Assembly: GCA_025200525.1 (NCBI GenBank)
Contig: CM045759.1
Location: forward strand, 5,890,001 to 5,954,000
Direction: 5' to 3'
Origin: Camellia lanceoleosa
Taxonomy: Eukaryota; Streptophyta; Magnoliopsida; Ericales; Theaceae
Length of the DNA stretch: 64,000 bases
Each line of letters starts with the position of its first letter. Position 1 is the first letter of the stretch. Of this stretch, positions 44,667-56,945 are shown piece by piece. The position numbers were made by a program, and so were the translations under genes. Below the pieces are notes generated by a model. It had not been told where the DNA came from. It did not search any database and saw nothing but the letters and a program-made list of their open reading frames with translations.

Positions 44667-47600
44667 TGTAGACGTCCCCGAACGCCCCGGGAGAAATGAG
44701 TCCCGTTCTGTTCATTTTGGGGGGCACTACAGTTCGGACTCAAATTGTCACAGTTCTTAATCTTGAACCAAAGAGTCCAAATCCAGCAAATCGTTTTGAG
44801 AAAACAGATTTTCAGAAAAGAAATGCCAAACATGGACTGCTTTGCCAGATACAGAGTCACCACCTAAATATTTTTTAATGGGGAAATTTAGAAAACCCTG
44901 ACTCGGTGCCAAAGGCCACGTGTCCGTCATCACCAAAGTTGGCTCTGCTCGGGAACTTGGGTATGATTGGGGAAGGTCAGCTATGAGCACTGCCTCTCGC
45001 CCGATCCGAAGATCGGCCTCTACTAACCATGATATCTCATTTTTGAAAACACATGCTTTCTTATTCCGATTAATTAGCTAGAATTACTATGTGATGCGCG
45101 CAGCAAAACAAGTATAGACTAGATCGCCTAATTTGGAACAAAACATTGCGTATCCGTTTGTTTGGAAATGTTTTAAGATTTGCTACTCGCAAGTAGGCTA
45201 AAGCACAGATTTCAATGAGTTATCCTAACTCAAACAATCCAACCTTCACCCACAGGCATTCAGGCAGTTATATCAACTAAGCATTTAGCTACATGGTAAG
45301 CATACTGTCATGTTAACATTCACACTCATGCGAGATGCTAAAGCATAAATACTTACATCGTACTCCGTGCCAAAACAATGAAACTAGTCAGCAAAACATG
45401 CATGACCCTAGTTCATGTTAAGTGACTAATGTATCACATACAGAATGCAACTAAGTAGGCTCGGCTACTAATGACATGGCATGGCACTTACTTCGAAACA
45501 TGCTTTGAAACACGTATTCAGGAAAGTGTATTGAAAATTGCAATGCAGTTTGAATGATGAACCGAGCCTTCGGCGCATGCAAGACAAATGAAATGAATGC
45601 ACGCATGCGAAGCATAAGAATGCTAATTGAAACATGCCCTAAACTAACCAACATAAGCAGGTAAGTAAAAGGGAGAAAGAAAGGGGGTTGGAAGACATAC
45701 ACATACCCACGCACCCTTATTACAACAATTGGCCCTCACTCGGAGGGTCCGAATAAATAATACAAGCCATCTAATCAACTAACTCACGAGCTAATTGAAT
45801 ATTACAACACCGAATGAATAACTAGCTACAACTAATTATTACACAACATAATTAATTAACAAATTAATTAACTAACAAATGAAAGACAACAAACAAATAG
45901 GGAAAGCAATAAATGATGCTGTTCAAGCTCTGTTTGAAGAAGAAGGAGATGCATGCTCGCATTGGTTCCTCGCTTTGGAAGGCCTTCCGTTTGCTCTTTA
46001 GAGGCTCTGCTTGCAGGGTGTCTTCCAGTGCTTGTTGTTTCAACTTACCAAAACACTGCAGGGGAAGCTACCAATGGCCTACCGGCCAGGAGAGGAGAGC
46101 TGCCGGCCAGAGATGGCCCACTGCCAGCCAAGAATGGCACACTGTCAGCCATCAATGGCAGGCTGCCGGCCACTGGTGTGTTGTGACGCCAAACTGCAAC
46201 AAAGCACAAAATAGAGGAAAGGGAGGGTCTCCTAAGGACATGTACACACCATGGAACTCCAAATCACCTCAAAACATCAAGGGAGAGGCCGAGTCGGATC
46301 CACGACCATCAATCACACTTCCCGATGCATGATGGCCAAGGATCCAACTTGTGCAAATCAATATGGAAATGAATGCACAAAGAAAACAAGTAAAGCCTAG
46401 AACTCTATCATGAATCATTAAGATCTTCTGCGACCGAGAATTGAGACACGTTCCATCACTTGAAGTATGAAACGCCCCTCGTTCCTCGTGCTCGGATTAA
46501 TACTTAATCCCAGCAATGCAACATATAAGCATGGCAAACATGCAATGTGGACAACCTAACAAGGCTAATGACATGTAACAAGCACATAAGCGTAATGTGA
46601 GGCAACAACCCATGACAAAATGCAACATGAACAAATGAACATGCAAGGCATGTAAAGCTAAGCAAGTATGCGACAACATACTACATGTAACAAGCATGCG
46701 ACAACATGGTAAAATAGGCTTACACCAAAGATGAACAACTCTCAACTAGGTCCAAATTAGTAGCCAATGTGATGGAAATGAGACAACCGAAACACATTCA
46801 AACATGCACGATGCAAGGGATCGATCCTAAGGCATCAAATGCCACTCTACCAAAGCATGGAAAGGCATGAAACATGGCATACAAACATGCAAATTCCAGC
46901 ACTGAAATATGAAGCTAAATGGTCCCGAAACATGGAAATATGGCACCCGATGCATGAGATGAGCCCCGAAACTCAAAACTAGGCACATGTATTGACTTAT
47001 AGCTATACAAAGCACGCATTATTTGACTATGAAGCACAAAGACAGATCCAAGGCAGCCCCAAAACATGAACATTTTTAGTTCAAAGTATGGTCAAAAGAT
47101 GCTAGCGTGATGGACTAACATAGCATGCAAGATTGGCTAGTAAGCATAAGTTGTATGGCATGTATATGAAGCACATGAAATCTCACTAAACTAGCCAAAA
47201 TCAGTGAACTAAACATGCCAAAATATGCCCAAATAATCATGGAAATGCAGCCAATGCATGCCAAAATGAGGGGCTTCTTTAGAGGGCCATCCAAGGGATT
47301 ATTAAGCACACACAAGATAGACATGCAGCAGTACCAAACCAACTCTGAAAATCAAATATGGTAGTCCTAAAACTCACCAAGTTGACCCTGAAATGTGACT
47401 TCAAAGCATGCAAGACAGGGTCTCTTTGGAAGGCCAAAATGACCACCAGACAAGTCAAGGTGAGAGGGGGTCACCCCCCTCTGATTTGGAGGCTCAAAAC
47501 AAGGGACAACCAAGCATACAAGGAAGCATGTGACTTCAAATAAGAAAATGCACTTAATAAAACAGGAAGATGATGTCAAAACAAGCCTTTTTCCAGTTTA

Positions 47601-49346
47601 TAACAACTTCAAAAATGAACACAAATAGGGCTAATCTACCATGCAAAAATGGCCCTAAAAGAGATAATAGAGACAAAGGATAGAAGCTGGCCCCAAATGG
47701 AAAAGAGCCCTTCAACAAAGTTTCAGAGGGGCTCAAAACAAGGCACTTTACAGTTTACATCAAGTCTCGAAAATGAACACAAGTGAGGCTAAATCCACAT
47801 GCAAGAAAAAGGCCTAAAAGTGGGATAAAGAGACAAGTGGAAGTAGATGGCCTCAAACAGAGGAGAGCCCTTCAACAACGTTGAAGAGGGGATCAAAAAA
47901 AGCCACTTTACAGTTTATAGACAAGTTCAAACATGAGGCAAGTGATAGTAGGAGACCTCAAACAGCAAGAGGTCCTTGATCAAACATGAAAAGGAGCTCA
48001 AAATATGACTATTTACAGTTTGGGTCGGAGCCCAAAAATGCTTTCAAGTATGGTTTATAAATGAAGCAAGAAAATGCAAGTTTAAGGGAAATAGATGCTT
48101 ACCCTTGAAGAGCAGCAAACCAGGGGCTTTTTGTCCAAGATTCTAAGCTTTCAACCTTGGAAAATGGCCTCCAAGGTGCTGGAATGGATGATGGAGGTGT
48201 TGTGCTATGAGGTGTAGTGCAAAAGTGCAAGGAAATCCAACTTCAAAGCACAAAAGACAAACAATATAGAGAGAGAGATAGATTTTCCTCTTCAAAATGG
48301 CTCAACCCTGTCTAAGGAAGAAGCCTCTTACTTATATAGAAGAAAATCAAAGCAAAGCTTCTTGAACAAGCTTGGCAAGAGCTTCATCCCTCTATACACG
48401 TGTATGGAGGGCAGATAAGAGGATTCCAGCTGGCTCAAAAGATCTGCCTGGAAACCTGCTGAGACAAAGGGTTCTGCCGGCCATCAGTGTTAGCAGGCAG
48501 TGGCTCATTGGTGGCCGGCATAGGGCCGGCATTGGCCATTCATGGCCGGCACCCTCCCACAGAAGCCAGAAACAAAAATCAGTCCTAGTCTCTATTTTGA
48601 AGAAAGCCTAATTCCTTCATCTGGATGCCTTTTCAGGTCATTCTTGTGTCCAGAATGAAGCCCCGGAAGTCTTCTTTCCAAATTTGGAAGCCTCACCTCA
48701 AAATTCAATGTGTTCTAAGAGATATCCCTCTTTTAGTGAAGGTTTCTCAGTTTTAGTCCAACCGGAATGATGCCCAACTTCCAACAACCATATCTCTTCC
48801 ATCCGGACTCGGCTCGAGGAGATTCTTGAATGAAAATTGAAGCCCCGGAAGTAAGCTTTCCAACAATGGTGGCCTCATAGATGAAATCCAAGTGCACAAA
48901 TGGATAGGCCTGATTTAGCGAGGACTGCTCGGCTCTCTCTTAACGATTCATGCCAAACTCCTTCCCCGACTGGGTTTCCTCTCTCTTCTCCTCTTTTATT
49001 CAACTCCAAACCCCCAAACAAGGTGTTTTGAAAGATTTTTAAAAGATTTCATCTCTCCTTTATTCATTTCCACTTTGTCCTCGCTCGGTTTACCGAAAGG
49101 CGCGACATTTGACAAAATGCGAGCGTCGGGACATCGTAGGAACCTATTTTCAAAAATGTTTTGAAAGAGAGGGTTTTAAGGTCTAAAAACCATTCAAAAT
49201 AATTTTGGCCCAAAAAGGGTGTGAAGTTTGGATTTGACTCTCTCCTTGCCAAAGAAGCTGAATATTTGCCCTGCACACCTTTCTCCACCAAGTAAACCAT
49301 CAGTAGCGCCCAAGTCTTAAGGGCGGTCAAAAATGGGGTGTCTACA
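44667..49346 (-). mobile_element. 5' LTR (4680 bp) of the gag-only element
   Basis: Same sequence as 32408-37194 with scattered substitutions and a few deletions. Starts TGTAGACGTCCCCGAACG and ends GGTGTCTACA at 49346, directly followed by GAAGG. TATA box on the minus strand at 48331-48339. CCGGCC-centred repeats at 46075-46185 and 48475-48555; one 21-bp repeat unit is missing compared with the 3' LTR. Confidence 0.9.
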
Positions 49347-49351
49347 GAAGG
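49347..49351. other. Target-site duplication, right copy (GAAGG)
   Basis: Identical to 32403-32407. Confidence 0.9.
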
Positions 49352-49501
49352 TATCCCTTGGTCAATCAGGATCTGTTTAATGTCAAAATTTTTGACGCAC
49401 AGAGTAACCACTAGTGCGTCGTTGTGGGGGCTTTGTAGCCTTACTAAGTCTTTGTCAGAAAAGATGATGACGTTTATAGCCTCCGTTTTTTCCTTTTTCA
49501 C
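49352..49501 (-). pseudogene. N-terminal protease fragment of the host element (5' half of the split gene)
   Basis: Minus strand: VIIFSDKDLVRLQSPHNDAL with VVTL and then KQILIDQG just before the insertion. 'PH.DALVVTL...vLID.G' is the block leading into the aspartic protease active site of Tat elements; the usual D(G/T)GSS reads DQG followed by non-matching residues here, so the site was probably already degraded. Continues at 32407-31869. Confidence 0.8.
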
Positions 49502-49507
49502 GGTAGG

Positions 49508-50973
49508 TTACACACTTAATATCTCTCTCATGTGCTCAGCCTTGTTGATCATCCCTCTAAGTTCACATACTCGTTCAGGCTCAATGATCCCATGTATCAC
49601 ATTGATTATGCCTTGGGGCGGACGGTCAGCTAGCATCCCATGTGGACCGTTACGGTCTTGGAGGGCTAGCTGCGCTCCCCTTTTAATATATTGGTCTAGG
49701 TGGCTAGTGGCCACCAACTCCTCCAAATGTTGCCTTAATGGCATATAATTTTCAGTTCGGTGTCCCTTTTCATCATGGAAGGTGCAACGGTACCTATCAT
49801 TGTAGCCCCTCTGCGCTTCTTCCAACTTGGCTAGCCACCGAACGAAGGGTTCGTCGCGTATCTCACTAATAATCTGGTAGATAGGTTTATTGAACACCGT
49901 GGTGATCATCTGCCCTACTTATTTTTGCTCGGTCGTTCTTCTCGCCCGACCGTGTTAACTTTTGTTGTAGGTTTTTTGTCTGACATCGCTGTTGTGTCAG
50001 ATTTTTTTTTGGTGCGAGTGACATCTTCTTCTACCTAGATGTGTTGATGCACTTTTTCTATTAGGGCCTTTATTGTGTGTGGTGGCATCATTGTTATTGA
50101 ATGCCTCAATTTATCATTTACCAGCAAACCTCTTTTGTACTATGCAATTGCTAGGTTTGTGGCGCAATCTCTAATCTGATTAAAAGTCTCTCAAGACCGG
50201 TTGTTGTAAGACTTCAATGTTTCCTTCTCTCACATGTCTATGGAGAGCAGCTAGTCAATCTCCACTAGCGTCTTGGTGTTTGTTCTAAACCTGGTCACAA
50301 ATGCCTCCGCAAGTTGTGCCCATGAAGCTATGTTGCCTTCTAGAAACCTCTCAAACCATGCCAAACCCAGGTCGCCTAGGCTAGAAGGAAACAGGATACA
50401 CATCAGAGCCTTGTTTCGTCAATATATGGCCATAACCTAGCGAAAGTGGCAAAAGTGCTTGTAGGGGTCCGACTTCCTCTCATAAGTTGTGAATTTAGAT
50501 GGGTGGAAGCCTAAGGGTAATGGTGCATTATCAATCGCCGAAACAAACGACGAGCTCTACAACCTTGCTAACGCTTTGTCTGCTAGTTTGTAGGCAAGGT
50601 GCGGTATTGGCATTCCAACCTCAACACTCCCATGTGTCCTAGGATCCAACCGTTGTAGAGCAGAGACCCTTCGGGGGTCGCACGCCTGAGTTTCTTCTCT
50701 TCTTCGAGCCCTTTCTTCTAGCACTATCCGCAAGTCTGCCGACCTAGACAACTCTGTGTGCCTAAATGTTGTTTGGTGCGTATGTGAGGGCCGATAACTG
50801 CTTCCCTCCATACAAGACCTTTCAACCCTCGTTCTCTCAGACCTGGAGTAACGAGTCCTAGAGGTTCTTGACTGCGTGTCGCCTATCCATAGGCTTTTGC
50901 TTTCAGTCTGAGAAGGTGTGACTTGCCTGTCACGATCTCTTGAGTGGCGAGAGTGCGTTCTGCCTTTGCCCAT
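49508..50973 (-). pseudogene. gag of the host Tat-type element, decayed
   Basis: Minus strand: an Arg/Ser-rich N-terminus (50973-50557, SRHSRDRDRQVTPSQTE; VLEERARRREETQA), then in the adjoining frame SDPYKHFCHFR, NKALMCILFPSSLGDLGLAW, FERFLEGNIASWAQLAEAFV and SYNNRS, and finally ORF 49909-49508 with DRYRCTFHDEKGHRTENY, a zinc-knuckle-like block whose last cysteine is tyrosine. Multiple stops in the 50550-49950 stretch. It is the capsid/nucleocapsid gene of the element whose pol lies at 28640-32407. Confidence 0.75.
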
Positions 50974-51341
50974 CTCTTCTTCTGCTATTCCTTTGCCTTT
51001 TATCTAGTGTTTCAAAGTCTCCATGTCAGCCGCCATTCTCCTTATTACTTCGTCTTGCTCCCTTACGCGATCTTCCAGAACCTGGGGATCCGTCCTCCGC
51101 CTCTGTCTATCAGGGTTGTGAGAGTGGCGTAGACTTGAGCCTCGTCTGTCACGCGCGCCTCTCTATTGGGTCCGTCGCTGGGGATGTAATTCTGCCATAG
51201 GCGGAACAAAAGGTAAACCGTCGCACCTCCCGCCCCCTTCTAGGGTCTACCCATCAATAGCAGAATGTGGCAAGTCTTCGTTATGCGCCATTGACATTGA
51301 TTGAAGGAAAACTCAATCAAAAGGTTTGATCTCTGTATGCT
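50974..51341 (-). other. 5' leader / gag N-terminal region of the host element
   Basis: No separate gene is seen. On the minus strand it encodes a continuing Arg-rich stretch (DRQRRRTDPQVLEDRVREQD-like) with stops. It lies between the PBS and the open gag frame. Confidence 0.4.
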
Positions 51342-51360
51342 TTCCCACAGACGGCACCAA
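51342..51360 (-). promoter_or_regulatory. Primer-binding site region of the host element
   Basis: Minus strand TTGGTGCCGTCTGTGGGAA follows the LTR end ...CATACA by one or two bases. This junction type is frequent in plant Ty3/gypsy elements. The tRNA was not assigned. Confidence 0.65.
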
Positions 51361-51361
51361 T

Positions 51362-52024
51362 TGTATGAGCACGAAATAATCTTCTTGTATAGTCCTGTTG
51401 ATAAAGTTTGCATTCCTCCAAACGTCGTCACTTTACTATCCTGAAAACACAAACGTGAACTAGCCAGCAGGGGTGTGTCGGAAACCTCTCCAATGCCTAA
51501 GTAAGCAAAATAGACAATAGACACAAAAGCTCTGTGTATTTGAGAATTAGAATTGTAATACATGTACATAGGTCCTGTCATGAGCTTTTATAGATTCTAC
51601 CTCGCACAATCCTAGCAGGACTCCAACTCTCCTTATAAGAGTACTTCTAGGAATCACACTCCCAAGGATAATGCCTATCCTGATAACACCCTACTCACTG
51701 CCAACCAAGTGATGGTTGAACCCTTTACCTCGGCTGACACTGTAGTCAACCAAGTTACTTCGGCTCCGTGCTCAACATGGTCGAGCCGTGATGACCTTAC
51801 AACAGGTTGGCATCCTGCCGAGCTACACCCAGCTCGGCCCATCGCCCTATTAATTATCTCGGTCAGACGAAGGTTTGTCCCTAGATAGGTCCCAATTCCA
51901 GCAACAAATCCAACCGTCCTGGTACCTACCTCGGCCCAAAACCGAAATACAAAATACCTCCTTAGCCCATTGTGCAGCCAAGTTCCAACAAAGACTCATC
52001 CTACCTCGGCCCAATTTGTTCACA
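51362..52024 (-). mobile_element. 5' LTR of the host Tat-type element (about 663 bp)
   Basis: Plus coordinates begin TGTATGAGCACG next to the PBS and probably end TTTGTTCACA at 52024 (minus strand TGTGAACAAATTGGG). A minus-strand TATA box CTATAAAAGC is at 51584-51593. No second copy (3' LTR) was found to the left of 26.4 kb, so the 3' end of the element is lost and the outer boundary rests only on the TG...CA rule and the change in base composition. Confidence 0.6.
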
Positions 52025-52456
52025 AATTACCCTCTCAAATAATTATTAATCAACAATTCATCATCTAAAAAATTAAATTATTAGAAAGAAGAATAACTTT
52101 ATTATAAATCACAATCCACATTAAATAAGCCATTAACTATCTTTCAACTACCTAATGAAAATGAGTTATCATGTCCTACCTACCTCTAAGATTTTCGACT
52201 ACGTCATTGATTTAGAATACCGTGTAAATGTTGTCACAAAGTGATTCATGAATACCTAATAATTTACTCATAGATTGTCACAAAATTTAAAATTCAATTG
52301 TTGTATGTTTGTTTGGTAGGGTCTACTTATTTATTTTATTTACATGAAAATTTTGATTTGAAATAAAAGACACAGGTGACTTATTTAACTTTAGGATTTG
52401 GCTTCTCTCATATTCATATGTTAATAAGAAAGAATTTGAGCAGTGGAGGTTATCAT
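52025..52456. other. AT-rich intergenic DNA
   Basis: No coding or repeat structure is recognised. Confidence 0.5.
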
Positions 52457-52752
52457 AAGTCCTGTTTCGATAATCCGAATTGTTCACTTTTTAAGACTTG
52501 TTGAATAGAATATTTATGCAAAAAATCAAGATGATCAGACATTAGTAGTTTTATGTTTGAATTAAATTTGTATTACAAAAAATGGATGGTTATTTTTGAA
52601 ATTATATTTGTCGTTCATTTTTTAAAAACTAAAATGATTTAAACATATAGTTATCAATGTCTAATCATATTATATTTTGCATGAATATACTATTTAATAA
52701 GTCAAAAAAAGTGAACGGTTCGACTCGCCGAAATCGGTTCTAAAATGGGCTT
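52457..52752. mobile_element. MITE-like foldback element A
   Basis: The left arm (AAGTCCTGTTTCGATAA, GTTCACTTTTTAAGACTTG, AGACATTAGTAG) and the reverse complement of the right arm (AAGCCCATTTTAGAACCG, GTTCACTTTTTTTGACTT, AGACATTGATAA) match over about 110 bp. AT-rich centre, no coding. No clear target duplication. Confidence 0.65.
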
Positions 52753-52902
52753 ACCAAGTCTAAATACTCTCTCAAGTTGTCATCTCTACTCGAGAGAAGT
52801 CAAATCCTTTATTTTATTTCACTATGTCACTTGTTTCTCGCTATGCCATGGGTCCTAAATTTTGTCCCTTGAATTAAATTGACAAAATATAAAAAAATTC
52901 AA

Positions 52903-53266
52903 GGGTAAATTATACTTACACTTCCAGAGATTTGGAATTAATACATATCACTTCCCGACGCTTGAGAAATTACACTAAACCCTTGTCATTGTAATTATTT
53001 ACACAGAATAAAGATATTGAACTCATACACTCTCTCTTTTTTTGCTTTGCTTTACTTTCTCTTCTTCTTTTTTTTCCCCCTTTCTTTTGCTTTTCTTTTT
53101 TTCTTTTCAATATAATTTTTTTTGTTTTTCTACTAGAAGTTGTTGCATTTTATATAAGCAGCGGATTTGTGAAATGAGACTATTAACCATATAGGTAAGA
53201 ATGTAATTTTCAGAACGTCAAGAAGTATTAGACCAAACCTTAAGGGATGTCAATGTAATTTACCCA
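52903..53266. mobile_element. MITE B with 9-bp target duplication
   Basis: Ends GGGTAAATTATACTTACA and (reverse complement of the right end) GGGTAAATTACATTGACA; similarity extends about 65 bp inward (both reach GAAATTACA/GAAAATTACA). Flanks AAAATTCAA (52894-52902) and AAAATTTAA (53267-53275) match at 8 of 9 positions, typical of Mutator-like insertions. The interior is T-rich and non-coding. Confidence 0.75.
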
Positions 53267-53394
53267 AAATTTAAATATAAAATTGATATAATTAGAGCAA
53301 TTCCAATATTGCCGTTTTTATTAGTTATAGCTTCATAGACAATGGAAACTAGATAGACGCAACACCGTACTGTGAGTTTGTGAGATGTTTTTCA

Positions 53395-53640
53395 AATTTA
53401 TTTTGATAATTCGAACAGTTCGTCAAATAGATCATTCATGAAAAAAAATCGAGTCAATTAGACATCTATAGCGTGTGACAAGATCATTTTTATGTTTAAA
53501 AAAATAAATAGTTAGCATAATTTTGATAATTATTTTAAAAACAATTATGGATTATATATGTCCGATTAATTTCATTTTTTATATAGATGATATATTTGAA
53601 AAATCTTATAATATAAATGATTTAAATTATGAAAATAAAA
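53395..53640. mobile_element. MITE-like foldback element C
   Basis: The left arm (AATTCGAACAGTTCGTCAAA, ATCATTCATGAAAAAAAATC, AATTAGACAT) resembles the left arm of element A and also the reverse complement of its own right part (ATCATCTATATAAAAAATGA, AATCGGACAT). Boundaries approximate. Confidence 0.45.
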
Positions 53641-53802
53641 TCAATACAAATCTCAACCCAGACGTCACAACGAGGTGTTACAGCAGCACCCTTGCCTTGT
53701 CCCATAGAGAGCACTCTGCAATGGTTTTCCAAATCTTAGAGATCAATTTTGGCTCAGCCAAATTTGCCACATCAGTTGAGGGTAGTCTCAACCACTAGGA
53801 CT

Positions 53803-54515
53803 TTGTTTGGTTTACTTTTCAAATTACAATTTAATAACCGTCCAAGACCTAAAAACCTATTAGGTTATGGATTTTCCAAACTCCTTTTAAAATATCTCTT
53901 TGAAATTTTTTTCAAAATTCATAATTAAATAAGTTTTAAAATTTTAAAATTCTTTTCAAAAACTTATTTTGCAAAATTACTTTTAAAACTTATCTTTCAA
54001 GTTTTAAATTGATGTTATGTTGAAAATTTTTATGAAGATATTTTTTATTTATGTGGGATGAAACTTTGTAATGCAACTATAGTTATCATATAAAAAATTG
54101 AAACAACATGATTTGTTATTTTGAATAAATTAAAAATGAATTTTTTATTTAGTAGGAAAAATCAATTAAATTTAAATATAAATCAGAAAAACAGTTTTAA
54201 AATTTTAAAAATATTTTTACAAACTAACATATACATATGAAACTTTGCCTTACAGATTATACTAGATGTATTTAGAAAGTACATTTAGATTACGTATGTA
54301 AACGAAGTAAACAAAATCGACTATAATAATATTAAAAAAATTCACTATAAGACCAAAAAAAAAAAAAACTCTTTTGAAAAATTAGTTTTAAAAACTCCTG
54401 ATCAAATAAGTATATAACTCAAAAATTAGTTTCAAAACTCATAATTAAACAAATCTTAAATTTTTAAGAACTTATCTTTCATAATACAATTTAAAACTAA
54501 ACTAAACGGATCCAA
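53803..54515. mobile_element. Possible long foldback element, AT-rich
   Basis: The left end has TTTGTTTGGTTTACTTTTCA with AATTACAATTT; the reverse complement of the right end has TTTAGTTTAGTTTTAAATTG. Internal sequence repeatedly contains TTTTAAAACTTATCTTTCA-like blocks in both orientations. The arms are diverged and the call is tentative. Confidence 0.35.
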
Positions 54516-54889
54516 AATTTATTTTTTTATTTTTTTTCCTTCAGAAAAACAGACCCATTTGCCAAAACTTGATAGGGAAATTGATTATATGCCAAAGTGA
54601 CTTGAAATCAGTGTACTAGTATAGCTTAGAAAATGACTTTTTTGACAAATCATATATAACATCTTTTACACCTCAACTCAAAGAAACTATTGCACATCCA
54701 TGGATGCACGCCAGATAAGAAGTTGAAAAAAGAATTACTGGATATTAGGGCAGCAAACGAGTCATGTCAAGTCGAGTTTTAGGAGGTGTTTGAGATAAAA
54801 GTGGGTAGCAAAGTAGAGAGTAAATGTTGATAGATGTTGATTGATGTAACTCAAAAGTGTACAAAAAAGTATACTTTTTTAGTGCATGT
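54516..54889. other. Intergenic DNA
   Basis: No gene or clear repeat is recognised. Confidence 0.5.
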
Positions 54890-55500
54890 CACTACTAAAA
54901 TTTCAGCTTTTTGCAACGGTATTTACTGTCGCTAATACTCCTAAGGCCGTCACAAAAAACTTTTTGCGACGACAAATGACTTTTTGCAACGGCAAGAGGG
55001 GGGTCGCAACTGGGGGCGTTGCAAAAGAGTTTTTGCGACGGTACAGTGCCGTCACTAATGTTTTGCGACGGCATTTTAGCCTTTTGCGACGGCACTTTAC
55101 AGTCGCTAATAACGTTTGAAATTTCTTAACTTTTGGCGACGGCACTATTTTACCGTCACTAAAAATGTTATTTGAGACAGCAAAAAATGCCGTCGCTAAT
55201 AGTCTTTTTTTTGCAGCGGCAAGAACATTATTTTTGCGACGGTGTGGTGCCGTCGCAAAAAGTATTAAAAAAATGAAAATTTTTATTTTTTGCAACAGTG
55301 TACTACCGTCGCAAAAAATATTTAAAAAATAAAAAAATTTCTATTTTAAATAATAAAATTTCTATTTTTTGCCACAGTTTAGTGCCGTCGCAAAAAGTAA
55401 AACCTGTAACAAAATTAATAAAAATATTGAAATTTTCTATTTTTTGCGACGGTGTAGTGCCGTCGCAAAAAAGAAAAAAAAATCCTGTGATAAAAGTATT
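54890..55500. mobile_element. CACTA transposon terminus with GCGACGGC subterminal repeats
   Basis: It begins CACTACTAAAATTTCAGC at 54890. About 20 copies of TTTTTGCGACGGC, GCCGTCGCAAAA and related CGTCACTAA/GTCGCTAAT motifs in both orientations follow up to about 55470. Dense, mixed-orientation subterminal repeats next to a CACTA end are the hallmark of En/Spm-type elements. No matching opposite terminus was found before 57279. Confidence 0.75.
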
Positions 55501-55745
55501 AAAAATATTAAAATTTCTCCATAATAATTGCATAATAATATAAAAATTCCTGTATAAAAATAATAATTTCTTCATAATAAAATATTTTTCCATTCATATA
55601 ATTACACAACAAAATTATCCCACTACATAATGTTCCATAATGCATGTATAATGTTTAAATACATGATTTTGTTCATAATTCAAAATAACATAAACCAAAT
55701 TTAAATGTTTTTCTCATCATTCTTCGTAGATAACAAAAACAAAAG

Positions 55746-55790
55746 TTAGCCACATTCTCCACAGGCATGCATTCCACAAGAAGCACACTC
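55746..55790 (-). CDS. Candidate last exon, cysteine-rich tail
   Basis: Minus strand after an acceptor-like CCCATGTAG: GAG TGT GCT TCT TGT and so on gives ECASCGMHACGECG and a TAA at 55746-55748. The two CxxC pairs suggest a metal-binding tail. It would be the 3' end of a gene transcribed towards the CACTA terminus at 54890. Fifteen codons are too few to prove. Confidence 0.3.
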   Translation of the reverse strand, partial: ECASCGMHACGECG

Positions 55791-56883
55791 CTACATGGGA
55801 AATATCTGAAAAATAAAAATAAAAATAATTAATGACAATATAATTATGTGTTAATGTTAATTACAAAAAAACATAAAAATTTAACTACTATAGCATCAAA
55901 TACAACATTTTTTTTTGTTAGTCATCAAATCCCACATGGATAATTAAACATCTCAATCAAATACAAAAATAAAAATGTTGAGCTTTATTGAGTTTCCTTT
56001 GCTTTAATTAGAGTCATGTGAATATAAAAATTTGGAGTTCGTGCATGTAAATTATAGTTGCTTGTGTTAAAGAACCTCAGGGTTAATATTTAACTGAAAT
56101 TACTGTGTAAAAAAATTATGACACTTGCTACACTACCAAACAGATACAAGCATTAAAAAAAATTTAAGATCATAATAAACAAAATAATAATTTGTAAATA
56201 AAATTTTCAATCAATAGACATTTACAAGACAAAAAGTATCAAAAAAAGATTTTATAAAAGATTTTACAAAAACAAAAACAAAAAAAGATAAAAATATAAT
56301 AAAAAATATGATATAAGCACTTTTTCCACATTGATCACTGTTACATTGAGTCGTGATTAACATCAATTATATCCATAACCGAAGATCATTTTGATTGCAA
56401 TCAAAACCACCATAATGAATCGTAATGCACATCACTTTGAAACATAATTAAACATCATAATAGGATATAACTATTTATTATTTATAACTAACATTAATTT
56501 ACACTAAAATTTAAATATGGTATATATAATGTGTATTATAACATGACTTTAGCTAAAAGCTTCAAATAAATTGAAACTTAGTGTGGGAAAATGTTAGGAC
56601 TTGAGGGGGACATATACAAGCAAATATAGTTTATAAATTAGTCTTTTTGAAATAGATGCAGGGCCATGGGAAAAATCCTTATACCTTTACAAGTCAAGAA
56701 ATGCTAATTAATAAGGACTACCCCATACCTAACCTTTTATGAGTTAAATGGCTAAAGACACAAAATTTAAGATATCACCGATTTTATTTTTTTAATGTCA
56801 ACAGATACCACAGTTCAAAACATCAAAATCTACCTCAATCTATACAATGATTGATGCAAAATCAAACATTATCTAGTACTCAC

Positions 56884-56945
56884 AGGTGTAGTGATATTAG
56901 AGACTTCACCATTCGTATATAGGTCTTCCATTAGCGCGTCCAGCC
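56884..56945 (-). CDS. Candidate internal exon
   Basis: Minus strand: acceptor TTTTTTTCAG, then 62 nt reading LDALMEDLYTNGEVSNITTP, then a donor GTGAGT at 56883-56878. Both splice sites are good and the frame is open, but the family is unknown. Possibly part of the CACTA gene. Confidence 0.35.

Larger units (their letters stand above)
32408..49346 (-). mobile_element. Complete 16.9-kb gag-only LTR retrotransposon, Tat/Ogre-type, non-autonomous
   Basis: Two long direct repeats (32408-37194 and 44667-49346) both start TGTAGACGTC and end GGGGTGTCTACA, flank a 7.5-kb internal region and are bordered by the 5-bp duplication GAAGG. A PBS lies 5 nt inside the right LTR and a purine tract directly inside the left LTR, so the element runs on the minus strand. 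Internally there is a gag with a zinc-knuckle-like end but no protease, RT, RNase H or integrase; from gag to the PPT there is a long 3'UTR with a tandem array. Long LTRs and the end sequences fit the Tat/Ogre group. Mobility would need enzymes from another element, the situation described for TR-GAG elements. Confidence 0.9.

Noticed and set aside
53523..53798. 91-codon ORF
   Set aside because: AT-rich, Asn/Ile-rich chance translation overlapping a foldback element.
56880..56895. GTAGTG as the missing right terminus of the CACTA element at 54890
   Set aside because: The inverted sequence (CACTACACCTGTGAGT) does not match the left end CACTACTAAAATTTCAG beyond CACTAC, and it falls in a better exon/donor interpretation.
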